This document shows positions 9,011 through 19,115 of a DNA stretch of 20,869 bases, piece by piece (positions within the stretch are counted from its first letter, which is position 1; every line of letters begins with the position of its first letter). Position numbers and translations under genes: made by a program. The DNA comes from Silene noctiflora (lineage: Eukaryota; Streptophyta; Magnoliopsida; Caryophyllales; Caryophyllaceae). Below the pieces are notes generated by a model, which worked only from the letters and a program-made list of their open reading frames with translations, ran no database searches and had not been told where the DNA came from. The stretch covers positions 13,197 to 34,065 of the forward strand of contig VHZZ01004881.1 of NCBI GenBank assembly GCA_009801015.1, read 5' to 3'.

Positions 9011-9850
9011 CTAACTAATTTTATGAGTTTTTTTCTGAATTTCTTAAACTTTATAAGTTTCATTTGAACTTTTTTACGCAAAAAATCAAATATAACTTAG
9101 CTTATGTGTAATGTTTTTTTTATATTGTACTTTTTTGGGCTTAATTTTAAAGTAAGCGAACTAGAAACTTTGTTATTAAGCTCAGAATTTTAATTGATTG
9201 TAATACAACTAGTGGTATGGTTTATGAACTATCGGATAAACCATTAATAACATTTACAAATATAAAGATAAATAAATGAATAAGACACTTTGAATGAGAA
9301 TAAATCAAAACATGATCCACATGGCTATAATTTATGCTATACAACGCAAATTATTGTAAAATTCTCTTCATTTATGAATAGTGCTCACAAAACATAATCT
9401 TGAACAATAAGTTTAGTTTAGTTCAGTTCAGTTCAATTCATCTCTTATAAGTTCAGTTCTCTTAGAAGTGCAAAAGAACATGGCTAAGTTTATGTGTTTT
9501 TTCTGAATTTTTTTAAAGTTTATAAGTTTCATTTTTTACACCAAAAATCAAATGTAACTGAACTTCTATGTAATGTTTTTGAGTTATATTGCATTTTTCT
9601 GGGCTTAATTTTTAAGTAAGCGACTCAGAAACTTTACTGTTAAGCTCATAATATTTAATGCAAAACTCGAAACTTTATTATAAAGCTCAAAAACTACACC
9701 ACCGGTTGCTTGTAATTTGTAATACAACGGGTATAATTTACGAGAGCATTAAATAAATAAGACAGTTTAAATGAGAACAAATCAAATATGATCTAGATGG
9801 CTTATATGCCTATATTTTATTTTGTAAAAATTGTCCTCATTTGTGAAAAA
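9011..9850. repeat. Large direct duplication, ~370-bp unit, two diverged copies
   Basis: Copy A (about 9011-9380) and copy B (about 9487-9850) share in order: tttctgaattt, tttataagtttcattt, aaaaatcaaat.taact, tgtaatgttttt, gggcttaatttt.aagtaagcga, agaaacttt.tt.ttaagctca, gtaatacaac, aataagaca.ttt.aatgaga and gatc.a.atggct. They are separated by about 105 bp containing GTTCA/GTTTA short repeats (9410-9440). Copy B has an extra internal repeat of the gaaacttta..aagctca block. AT-rich and non-coding. Confidence 0.85.
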
Positions 9851-10260
9851 ACGAAGGATAAGAATGAAGGGGATGATGGGAGTATAATTGACGGGATCTC
9901 ATTTGGAGATGTTGAACAAGATCAGCAGAAGAATCCTCATTTGTCAGAAGCTCAGAAGCCTTTTAAGTGTAGATTTCACCAAAATATAAAACAACATTTC
10001 ATCCCTTTCTTTGCAATTCCGACATATTATCACTTCCCTTTTTGTCCAACCCCTTTGCAATTTCAGGTTTGTCATCTTCCATTCTTCTGTAGGTTTTAAT
10101 GTTTAATTAGGAAGATATTGTTTTTAAGGAAGTTTCGTCTTGCTAGAGCAATTCACTAAAAGAATTGTTTTTTTTTTTAGTTATTTAGGGTAATTGGTCA
10201 TGCACTGTTTGTTGTTCAGGTTGATTCATACATAACTATATTCGTCTAAGTTGTGTAGCA

Positions 10261-13200
10261 ATGGTCGATAGGATGAATATATGCGGGGATGTGGATTGTC
10301 TTTTGGATATAGACTTGAAGAAATTACGTATCAAACAAAATTGTGGCGTGGGTAATACAGAATATGATATGGATGATGATGACCTATTTGATGAAAATTA
10401 TCTTACATATTTGCTTGACTTAGAAAAGCCTGTGAAACTCGAGCCCTTTAAAAATCCTGTCAAACTGAAGCCCATACAGGAAGACAAGTCTGATCCGGAG
10501 TATGTGATGTTCTTGGAAAACTTGAAACAACATCATGGCGTGCCCATAGAGGAAGATGTGGCTGATCCACAGTATTTGATGCTCCTGGAAAACTTAAAGG
10601 AACATGGGAATGCATATATGGTTGAGGTGCCACTTGTACATGGTGTACCATTGCGTATCATGTATGAAGAGGAGAATCTTCATTTTGATCATGTGATGAA
10701 GTGGAATGGATGCGAATATAATATTCATGAAGACAGGAATAATGCTAAGAAGACTTGTAGAAGACTTGGTGGGGTTCACACTACACAAATCAAGAGAAAT
10801 CGTGGAAGGTGCACGAAGAGAAACTTTTTATGTTCTTCAAGCAATGAATACATCCAAGAGAAGAGAAATATTGCTGAAAAGAATGATAGGAGAAATGCTA
10901 GTTCTTATGGGGTTAGAAATACACTCAAGAAGAGAACTCGTGGTGAGAGCAGGAGGAAAAATTCTCATTCTACAAGTCACTTTCATGTCCAAGAGAAGAG
11001 GAATAATTTTCGGAAGAATAGTAGGAGAAATGTGAGTTTTTATGAGCTTAACGATATGGAGGAGAGAACCCAAGGTGATATAACAAAGGGAAAAAACTCA
11101 TGTTCCTCGAGTGATAGTTATGCCCAAGCGGAAATGTATATTGTTGGGAAGAATAATAGGAGAAATGAAAGATCTTATGGGGTTAGCAATACACTGAAGA
11201 AGGAAACTCGTGGTGAGAGTATGGAGAGAAAAATTTCGCATTCTACGAGTCATGTTTATGTCCAAGAGAAGAGGAATATATCCCTGAAGAATAATAAGAG
11301 AAATGTCGGATCTTATGGGGTTAATAATGCGCAAAAGGCAAGAACTTGTGGCAAGGGTACGACAAGGAACAATTCATATTCTTCAACCAATGGTTGTGAT
11401 GTCCTAGATGTGATGATTTCAGATTCCAGTGAAGCTAACACTTCTAACCTAAAAGATTCAGATTTCTGTAACAGAATGGCGAAATCCCTTGATGAGGATG
11501 TTCAAGAGAAGAGGACTGTTGCTGAGGTGACAAGGAAGAGAAAGTTAATGTCTCATACTGGCAATCATATTCAAGAAGAAAGGAATTTGAATGTCAGCCA
11601 TGGTAAAAAATCTGGTGTAGAAGGTTCTGGTTCCAGTAAGATAATAACAAAGCCACATAGTTCTGATCATTTCCAGGGTAAGCAGACGACGGAAAAGAAT
11701 AATCCTATTTCTGTTAGTTTTGCTGATTTCCCAGATAAAGAGAGGACTGAGGAGAAAAATCCAATCCTTCTTAATCTCGATTATTTTAAGGAGGCTCAAT
11801 GCATAAATGTTCAAGAGAAGGGGACTGTTGGTGAGGTGACGAAGAAGAGAAAGTTAATGTTTGATATTGGCAATCATATTCGAGAAGAGAGGAATTTGAA
11901 AGTCAGCCATGGTAAAAAATCTGGTGCAGAACGTTCTGGTTCCAGTAAATTAATAACAAATCCACATAGTTCTGATAATTTCCAGGGTAAGCAGACGACG
12001 GAAAAGAATAATCCTATTTCTGTTAGTTTTGCTGATTTCCAAGATAAGGAGAGGACTGAGGAGAAAAATCCAATCCCTCTTAATCCCGATGATTTTAAGG
12101 AGGATCAATGCGTAAATGTCCAAGAGAAGAGGACTGTTGGTGAGGTGATAAAGAAGAGAAAGTTAATGTCTGATACTGGTAATCATATTCGAGAAGAGAG
12201 GAATTTGAATGTCAGCCATGGTAAAAAATCTGGTGTAGAAGGTTCTGGTTCCAGTAAGATAATAACAAAGCCACATGGTACTGATCATTTCCAGGCCAAG
12301 CAGACTACGGAAAAGAATAATCGTATTTCTGTTAGTTTTGCTGATTCCCAAGATAAGGAGAGGACTGAGGAGAAAAATCCAATCCCTCTTACTCTCGATT
12401 ATTTTAAGGAGGATCAATGCGTAAATGTCATTATCAATTCGAGATCAGCTCCAAAGAATTCAAGTTTTCAGAAAAGTGTGGTCAATGAGGTGTACGACTT
12501 GTTTCTGAAAAATCTGAAAGTCATTGGGGAGTCTGTTGTCTACAAATTTGGGGACAATGAGCGAGTTTTGTATGAATTATCAAGTAAACGGCACGTCACA
12601 ATTGTGGCTGACTCAGGTAATCCTCCCATTAGAAGTGACCGGCCCATAAAAAATAATCCGCGTACAAATATTGCTGCTGAATCAAGTGATCAGTCAACGC
12701 GTAAAATTGTAACTGGTCTCCCTTTGACAGTTCGAGTTGCCACTGAAAAGCAGCCAACTCACCCATCAACATCATTTATTCCTGCATCAAGATCGACAAT
12801 GCCTGTGTTTGTAAGCATCCAATAACATATTATATAAAATGAAGTGCACCTTTTGATTTTGTCCAATTTGTCGTATTTATGTTAGTGACACTTATATGTC
12901 ATGGTGTATGATATATCGCAGGACAAGCAACTTCATAACAGTTTGGAAGTCTCACATAGGGTGCCTAGTAATATGCGGAAGAAATTACTTGTAATTCTAA
13001 ATCGGCCTTATAGCGAACAAGAGCATGAACAACTTTGGAAGGAAGTAAGCTTTCGATCAGCTGTCCTGACCCACAGGGATTCACGTAGTGGCGGGTCTCA
13101 CAGGCCAGGACAGATGGGCCGCTCATTGCTTGACTGGAATCCTGGTGGGTGTTTTTCTTTGGAAGTTAATTTTTGCTTAGTTATGACAACTACAACATTA

Positions 13201-14365
13201 CCACAATGCCTCAGGGATTCCCTCAATGGCGAGGTATTGGGTCTGGGGTCTGGGGAATACATGTACGCAGCCTTGTCCCTGGCTGTCCCATAATGAAAAT
13301 TTCTTCAAGAATTGCATCCAGTGAATACTTGCTTCAAATTAAATAGTAGACGTGTGGCCTGGGTAGCGAGGCGCATGCTTGATTCCATTCTAAGCTAGAA
13401 CTAAACAAGTCTTTTGCTCCATTGGATTATGAAAACATTGCTTGTTTAATTAGAATTTTAAATACAACTTATTTATCTGTCATTCTGTCAGTCTTTTGAT
13501 TTAAAAAAGAAAGATAATATTACTTGTTGAATATGTCATCCGTGTTAGAACTGAACTAAAAGACAAAAGAAAGTGAGGGAAATGAATATGCACCTTTTTC
13601 TGTAGGAGGTCCGTGACCAAACGAGTATGTTAATTAAAACTTTTTGCTGTTAATAAGCACTAGAATGCATGTGCCAAGCTGGTTGCTGGCAATAAGTTTT
13701 AGAACAAGTTGAGCCCACCACCATTGGTATACGGCTTCTTATGCTGATTTGGCCGACTATTTTTTTTTTTTTTTTTCAATGATTGCCTTCAAATCCTACT
13801 GAATTTACTCTCCAAATCTCAGTTAACATTTTTGCCATAAAGTCTAGTTTTGGCTTTGCTGTCGTGTCTAAGCCACAAAAAAAAAGCTACATTGACTACC
13901 CAAGTGGGCATTTTTAACTGTCTGTCTGTCTGATGTGTTTTTTATTTGGCGATTATGTTGCTTTTCTCATATTGAACATTGGTTCTCCTCTCTGTCTTTG
14001 TGTACAACTGTAGGGTCTCTAGCAATACGGTTGTCAACAGCAGACTTGTGAATTTGCTTGCTTGTGTAGACATGCCTTTTTAGCTTTTAGTGTATCTTTT
14101 AGTGTGTATATTGGATTGCTTCCCTTTTATTCTATAACTTGTACATTTTGTATTGAATTCTGCTTATGAAAACATGGACTATCGTTCCTGATTATCTGCT
14201 TTGGTTTTTATCAGATTTGAGTAGTGAAATCGACAAAGTCAAATCTGAGCCACCCAAGGTGTTGAATCTTTTACGAATGCTTTCCTTTTACATAAAGGTA
14301 AGGAACTTCTTTTCTTTTTATTTTTCTATATTGAAGTTCAAAAACTTATCTATATTTGACAGTGA
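10261..14365 (+). CDS. Repeat-rich plant-specific protein of unknown function; exons 10261-12810, 12922-13144, 14215-14297, then possibly a stop at 14363
   Basis: Exon 1 holds 850 codons from an ATG in good context (agcaATGG). The donor TTT|GTAAGC and acceptor ATCGCAG|GACAAG join in phase 0; the next donor CCTG|GTGGGT and acceptor TTATCAG|ATTTG restore an Asp codon. The N-terminus is acidic, with DPEYVMFLENLK (78-89) and DPQYLMLLENLKEHG (102-116). Residues about 156-379 are basic 45-residue repeats; 414-722 are three 103-residue repeats, each with a K/R-KRKL nuclear-localisation-like motif. A related YDLFLKNLK block recurs at 745-753. The spliced C-terminus (851-952) has KKLLVILNRPY, LWKEVSFR, HRDSRSG, GRSLLDWNPD and KVLNLLRMLSFYI, a pattern I recall from uncharacterised plant proteins. 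The function is unknown and nuclear location is inferred. After 14297 (AAG|GTAAGG) the first acceptor, TTTGACAG, is followed at once by TGA; relatives continue further, so the gene may be truncated or the last exon missed. The introns (111 and 1,070 bp) show no genes. Confidence 0.8.
10726..11397 (+). repeat. Coding tandem repeat, ~135-bp (45-aa) unit, about five copies
   Basis: Units start at 10726 (degenerate), 10855, 10990, 11125 and 11263, with lengths 129, 135, 135, 138 and 135 bases, all multiples of three. The consensus protein unit begins QEKRN, continues KN.RRN..SYGV.N and ends in a Ser/His/Tyr-rich patch. Units 2 and 4 resemble each other more than their neighbours (both have GES..RK.SHSTSH), which suggests a two-unit duplication. 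Confidence 0.85.
11500..12426 (+). repeat. Coding tandem repeat, exactly 3 x 309 bp (103 aa)
   Basis: Three copies begin at 11500, 11809 and 12118, each exactly 309 bases, in frame. Each contains VQEK.TV.EV, KRKLM, NHI.EERNL, VSHGKKSG, GSSK.IT, KQTTEKN, ISVSFAD, KERTEEKNPI and FKE.QC. The copies differ by scattered substitutions with no length change. The repeat units carry basic clusters resembling nuclear localisation signals. Confidence 0.95.
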
Positions 14366-15380
14366 ATTGGTTTCCTTTTATGTTGTCCTCCCTTGAAGAT
14401 TATCTTTTATACATTGAACAATATCCCTTAGGAATCATGATTACGAGTTCACTAATTCGACATTTATGTTATATTGATAATCGAATCGCTGGTTGCCATA
14501 GAACTTGCCATATGTATAAACATAGTTGCAAAAATTGATGCAAGTGACCGGGATCGTGTGGTTAGGGTCCCATTTGACAATGCAAATGTAGTTTTCAAGG
14601 TATTATCTTTATATCTTGCACATTGACTCATAATATGTTGATCCCAAACAAACCCAAAGACAGAATAGGATGATGAACACAACATTATGGATTTATAACC
14701 AAAAGAATACATTCTAGAAGAAATTGCTGCCAAACCAGCACCCCAAATGTGTGGCGGATACTGCCTCAAAATGCAGTTGTCGTAATCTTAAAACTTTACA
14801 GCTCAGTTGCGTTTTGGTGTAGTGGGGACCATGATTCAATTCCACCCAACATGTGAAATCCGCCAAATTTAAGGTCTGCTGGGGAACTAATATGTATCAC
14901 AACTGGGGCGGCTGGAAAGCATGGTATTAAATTAGCGTGATGCAATGACAGTCGCGAATATCGATTGCATACTGTAACGACGTGGCACGTTAAATGTCAC
15001 GGTTCATCCTGGCTTGTTTTAGTTTTGATGATATTTCTCACATTGGTTAGTATCGCCTCAATTAACCTTGTATTAGTCATATATGGGATTATGGGCCAAT
15101 TATCCACCTCATTGATCAAATGTTGATCGTGTCGGTTATTTTTGGCAGCTCTTTATATAATGGAAAATATTGGTCCAGTAAGCTGAAAATCTTTGTTAAG
15201 TTGAAAATCCTTAACAAAAAAATGTAGTGCACAAGAACATTATCTTGACATAAATTGGAAATTGAGATTATATTTTTATGCATTTGGAGGAAACAGAAAA
15301 CATGAGAAAGAGTAAGACCAAGAAAAGACGACGTAGGAAGTAGGAACCTTAGTACTATGCGAGTGTGTTATGGAAAAGTC
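14366..15380. other. Region without an assigned gene; one possible exon fragment
   Basis: A plus-strand frame open from about 14456 reads a hydrophobic stretch, then VAKIDASDRDRVVRVPFDN, and ends at 14599 at a donor-like AAG|GTATTA. I do not recognise the protein. The minus-strand frame over 14464-14769 is not convincing. Near 15040 the motif tctcacattggttag resembles a word often seen near LTRs in plants. The rest is unremarkable AT-rich DNA. Confidence 0.3.
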
Positions 15381-15381
15381 A

Positions 15382-15553
15382 GAGCAGTCACCGATAACTC
15401 TCTCATCGGTGCAATCATAAGGATCGTGAAGTGATAAATTGGGGAGATAGGAAGTGACATTATGTCGGAGCAGTCACTGTTGACTCTCTCATCGGTGCAA
15501 TCATAAGGATAGTGAAGTGATAAATTGGGGAGATAGGAAGTGACATTATGAGA
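15382..15553. repeat. Tandem duplication, 86-bp unit, two copies
   Basis: Units 15382-15467 and 15468-15553 share gagcagtcac, tctctcatcggtgcaatcat, gtgaagtgataaattgggga and gataggaagtgacattatg, with only a few substitutions, mostly in the ccgataac/ctgttgac segment. It lies within the copia protease relic, and 86 is not a multiple of three, so it arose without coding constraint. Confidence 0.95.
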
Positions 15554-15597
15554 GACACCACTATCAAGAAGCCACTGGGTAGGATTGTCTATACTCT
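15382..15597 (-). pseudogene. Ty1/copia aspartic protease fragment
   Basis: On the minus strand from about 15597 the frame reads SIDNPTQWLLDSGVSHNVTS, then NLSLHYPYDCTDE. This matches the copia protease start 'WLLDSGASHHVTS.L.NLS.H.PY.G', with the catalytic Asp-Ser-Gly intact but Ala and His of GASHH changed to Val and Asn. A stop lies just upstream and no integrase or reverse transcriptase follows, so it is an isolated relic. The second half is a duplication of the same protease segment. Same superfamily as the element at 1-891, but not shown to be the same family. Confidence 0.75.
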
Positions 15598-15757
15598 ATG
15601 CAAGATCGTAATAGATTAATAGTACTCGCATTTTTAGTTCTTTACGCAATCTCATCAATAACACGCCATATGGATGGACGTCTCTTAAGGTGCAAACGTC
15701 AGTGGGCATTGTGTGTTCACTCTTCGTACCAGCCTTGCCTTGTGTCCCCTAAACAGC

Positions 15758-15806
15758 AATTACACACCAGTTTGACTGTCAATTACACACCAGTTTGACT
15801 GGTGTG
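15758..15806. repeat. 23-bp tandem duplication followed by a hairpin
   Basis: aattacacaccagtttgactg occurs at 15758 and 15781. The second copy runs into ggtgtg, forming CACACCAG-TTTGA-CTGGTGTG (15786-15806), an exact 8-bp stem with a 5-nt loop. No gene context. Confidence 0.8.
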
Positions 15807-16179
15807 TTTAGTCCTGACCTAAGATCGTGAAATCTGTAGCCTACGTAGACCCCAGTTTGAGAAATAAATTTCAACCGACCCATTTTGCTTTACACTTCAT
15901 TTCATAGCATTATTTCAACAAAATCTCAGATATGCTCCTTTTCCTGTCCCTTTTTCTTATCTTTTTTGTATAGAATTGCGCATTTTGACTTTCTGTTAAC
16001 CTTTTCAATGACATTCTTACAAATTACAATGAGATTTTTTGTTTCCATTGTTTCAGAAACTTCCATGTGGAAATATATGTAAGCCTTGGATGGATGACTC
16101 TTTAATGACTATAATACATGGATCTGCCTGATTCTGTAAGGTTTTTATTACTACTGTCTCTTACATTACATTTCATTTT
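15807..16179. other. Intergenic, no feature seen
   Basis: T-rich plus-strand sequence with short open frames (for example 15885-16082) that are hydrophobic by composition and resemble no known protein. Confidence 0.3.
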
Positions 16180-17060
16180 GGTTACAAGTCACTTCGAATT
16201 GGGTTATTTTCTGATAGTGGGGAAAGACGGGTTAATCAGGTGTGATTTGGGTCAATATTATGATTTTTTTGTCAACGAAGATAATTTTAAATGTGATATC
16301 AGATTTGTCATTGCAGGTCGGGTCATTTTTAGATCACTTTTACGTTGGTTCAATTTCTAGGTCCGTAAAAGACTGTTTGGTCAGCCGGGGCTGGGTCAAT
16401 TCGGGTTCCATGTAATATTTGAGTTGTGCGAATGGAGCCTATTTGAGGTGGAGGTTTTTTCAAGAAAATGCCAAGAAATTAAAAAATAAAATTTTCGTTT
16501 TTGTTCAGATTAAAACTTATTTGGTGTCCACGTAGTATTGAGGAAACCACACATACAAGGTAGTATCGTTTAACAATAGAAGACTTCAAACCAAAATATC
16601 AACCAGACATGTCGTTGTCTAAACCTGTCAAAGCTGACCCTAGACCCGAATACGACTGGATCCCGAATTGACCAAACCCTGTGATTGAGCTGATGTTGAC
16701 CCGACCCAAAACCACCTGACACGTAATTGACCTAATTTAAAATGATCCAAACTGACCCAAGCTAACCCAATACGATTAATTTCAAGTCATACTGAATATT
16801 ATTTTAACACTTCTTAGTGTAAAAGTAATTTTGCAAAAAGAACCTCTTTATTAGTCAAGTTATTAATCAAAGTATTTTCAACCACCGAAGTGAAAATGAC
16901 TCCACCTAATGTAACCCATATCCAACATGACCTGATCCGAAGTGACCCAACCGCAAATGACCCGACAACAACACATTCGAAATTGACCCAAACCCCAAAA
17001 TGATTTGACTCGAAACTAAATGTGTAAAAGACAAATGACCCGACTCAATTTATCATTGTT
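16180..17060. repeat. Degenerate GACCC-type repeats in opposite orientations
   Basis: From about 16620 to 17050 the plus strand carries many words of the form tgacccaa, gacccgac, tgacctaa and attgaccca. Between about 16185 and 16430 the complementary form appears (ttgggtcaat, gtcgggtcat, tgggtcaattcgggtt). The two blocks are separated by roughly 190 bp. This is a common plant intergenic pattern; the head-to-head polarity may reflect an inverted duplication or foldback, but I could not align extended arms by eye. Confidence 0.5.
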
Positions 17061-17160
17061 AATGGCGTGTCTTTTTTAATAGACATCATCCGCACTAACG
17101 TGTTTATTAGTGGATGAAAAAAAAATCCCTTTCCTTTTTTTTTCTTCAGTTTGAGCTACA

Positions 17161-17278
17161 TTCGACACGCCATTGGGAATAACATGTTTGTCCTAGGTTT
17201 TCTTATTTCTACCTCAACATTCGACACGCCATTGGGAATAACATGTTTGTCCTAGGTTTTCTTATTTCTACCTGAACA
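17161..17278. repeat. Tandem duplication, 59-bp unit, two nearly identical copies
   Basis: Unit 17161-17219 (ttcgacacgccattgggaat ... cttatttctacctcaaca) is repeated at 17220-17278 with a single C/G difference near the end. The near-identity indicates a recent event. Confidence 0.97.
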
Positions 17279-17359
17279 TCATTTTAACGAAAAAATTTTA
17301 ATCAAGCCAAATCGTCATTTTCCTACTATCATTTCAGGAATAAAAATATATTTCAGGTG

Positions 17360-18110
17360 CGGTCATTTATAGTCATCTAGTTATTCATCTCTCTTTGGGT
17401 TATGCTCTTTCATGGACATGATTTACTCAATCATGGATATGAATGGCCATTATACCCCTTCCATTTTACAATTTACTCAATTACTCTTTCAATTTCATCC
17501 CTCCAATTAACACACCAACCACCGTCCTCCCCTGTTCCCACCATTCCCTCCTCTGAACACTGCCGGCCAGGCCCGTCCTTTATACCCGCCACCCATACCC
17601 CACCGACTTCAGAACGCTTACCCAGATCAGCACCTCTTTGCACTGCCAACAACCACCCTGCCACGTCCCTCCTCACCTCTTTGCACTGTCGACAACCAAC
17701 CCTCACCGTCGTCTCTCTGGACGTCCGGCCACAACATGCTCGACTTCCACCCCCTCCTCACCACCCAGGCCACCCTTTCCCATATCCCTACTTTGAATAA
17801 ACCCTAATTTGAATCAACCTTAAATTAATTACATCCCTTAGTTTGATATAATGGGTGCGTGATTAATTAAGTTTGAAGCATTTCTTGGATAATATGAGAA
17901 TTAAATTCATACTATTGTAATTTAGTTTAGATTTGATTTGCCCGATTAATATTGACAGGAAGGAGGAGAAAATTTGCTGCTTCTTTTTTTTTTGGGTATA
18001 AGAGGGGCAAAGCAGGGAAAAATAATGACAAAAAGTCATGAAAGGGTAAACATCAAATAATGACACAAAGTGAATGAGTAAACATCCTACTTAAAAGAGC
18101 AATAATGTTC
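17360..18110. other. C-rich plus-strand block and flanks, possible non-autonomous element
   Basis: From about 17500 to 17790 the plus strand is strongly C-rich with little G (ccaccgtcctcccctg, caccccctcctcaccaccc). The open frames over it on both strands have the biased composition this forces and are not credible genes. The flanks share the words ctttcatg and ttactca in inverse orientation (about 17400-17430 and 18030-18090), weakly suggesting terminal inverted repeats. It resembles the element just downstream in composition. Confidence 0.3.
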
Positions 18111-18177
18111 TTTTTGCCCTAGGAGAAATGCATTTCTTAGTTTGGATTGTTAAAAATTTCTAATAAAATCAAGTTTT

Positions 18178-18940
18178 GTACTTACTACCTTATAAATAAA
18201 AACTTTTTAAACACTTGCTACCACCAAAAAAAACAACTTATTTTCTAAAATTGGTACCTTAAATAATTTCAGGCCAAAAAATAGTAAATGACCGAAATAC
18301 CCCTTGTTATATACCCAGCCCTTCTCTAACATTCCCAAGACAACCACCGTCGCCACCATACTCATCCCACTTTCATCTGCCGCAACTAGCCACACCAGTG
18401 CCTTCTTTCGCCAATCACCACTTCACCAGCCTCACTTTTCCCACACTTGTCCACTAAGACATCACCCAGCATCATTGAACAACTCACCTATCATCAAGAC
18501 ATCAACCACTGCTCAACACCACAGTTGCCATCCATCACCATCGACATTCTTAAGCACCTCCAAACACCGCCATCACCATCTACCACCATCAACCACCACC
18601 AGCCATGACCCACTAACCCTCCCCATAACCAACGAGATTTTGTGGTTGTAGGAGTTGACGGCGGGGATGGAGGCAGATTTTGGTAGTAGTGATGGCCACA
18701 CAAGTCCTTGAAACGAGGAGGTGAGAGGAGTGGCATGTGGTGGATCAAGTTGGTGTGGCTAAAAAATTGAGGTGGTGAAGGGTATGTCCGAAGAGGCGCG
18801 GAGATGATGGGCGTGGCTGGAGAGGTGTGATTTATTTTTATTTTTTCGCTGGGAACCACTTGTAATGATATATGTTGGATCAGAAGTGGTTTAGATGGTA
18901 GTAAGCTTTGAAAAAGTTTTTATAAGGTAGTAGCAAGTTT
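18178..18940. mobile_element. Non-autonomous element with composite terminal inverted repeats (~763 bp)
   Basis: The left arm (18178-18225) reads gtacttactaccttataaat, then aaaaactttttaaac, then acttgctaccacc. The right arm (18897-18940), reverse complemented, reads aaacttgctactacctt, ataaaaactttttcaaag, cttactaccatc. They match over about 45 bp with one 3-4 bp gap. Each arm contains two copies of a CTTRCTACYACC-like word around an AAACTTTTT core. The interior is C-rich on the plus strand to about 18640 and G-rich after, so it may partly fold back. No transposase is seen, and the open frames inside reflect composition. The family and target duplication are not established. Confidence 0.65.
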
Positions 18941-19115
18941 CGACAGGTTGATTATAAAAGATAGTAATCTGACAACTTTTCCTTGTAGTTACTCCTGCTA
19001 TATTTGATAATTTGGTGCAATTGATCATTTGGCAAGTCATATTTTGTGTAGGCTTCTTAAATCGGTTAGACGAATAGATGCTGGCACTCCAACGGTTTGA
19101 GGTCCTAATTCTTAC

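Noticed and set aside
9797-10099. 100-codon frame upstream of the repetitive gene
   Set aside because: It starts inside the 370-bp duplicated non-coding block and ends in low-complexity aromatic sequence. It may overlap the 5' UTR of the next gene, but is not supported as a protein.
14464-14769. 101-codon minus-strand frame starting MRQYPPHIWG
   Set aside because: No recognisable family or splice support, and it competes with an equally weak plus-strand frame.
14811-14845. tRNA-like A box (tggtgtagtgg) and B box (gattcaattcc)
   Set aside because: The boxes are only about 10 bases apart, far too close for a tRNA or SINE promoter, and no stems form.
17402-17800. 132-codon Pro/His/Thr-rich frame
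   Set aside because: Composition is forced by the C-rich repeat; no domain, no splice context, and the opposite strand is also open.
18304-18859. Overlapping frames of 115 (+) and 121 (-) codons
   Set aside because: Both lie inside the inverted-end element and are made of CCACC/GGTGG repeats.
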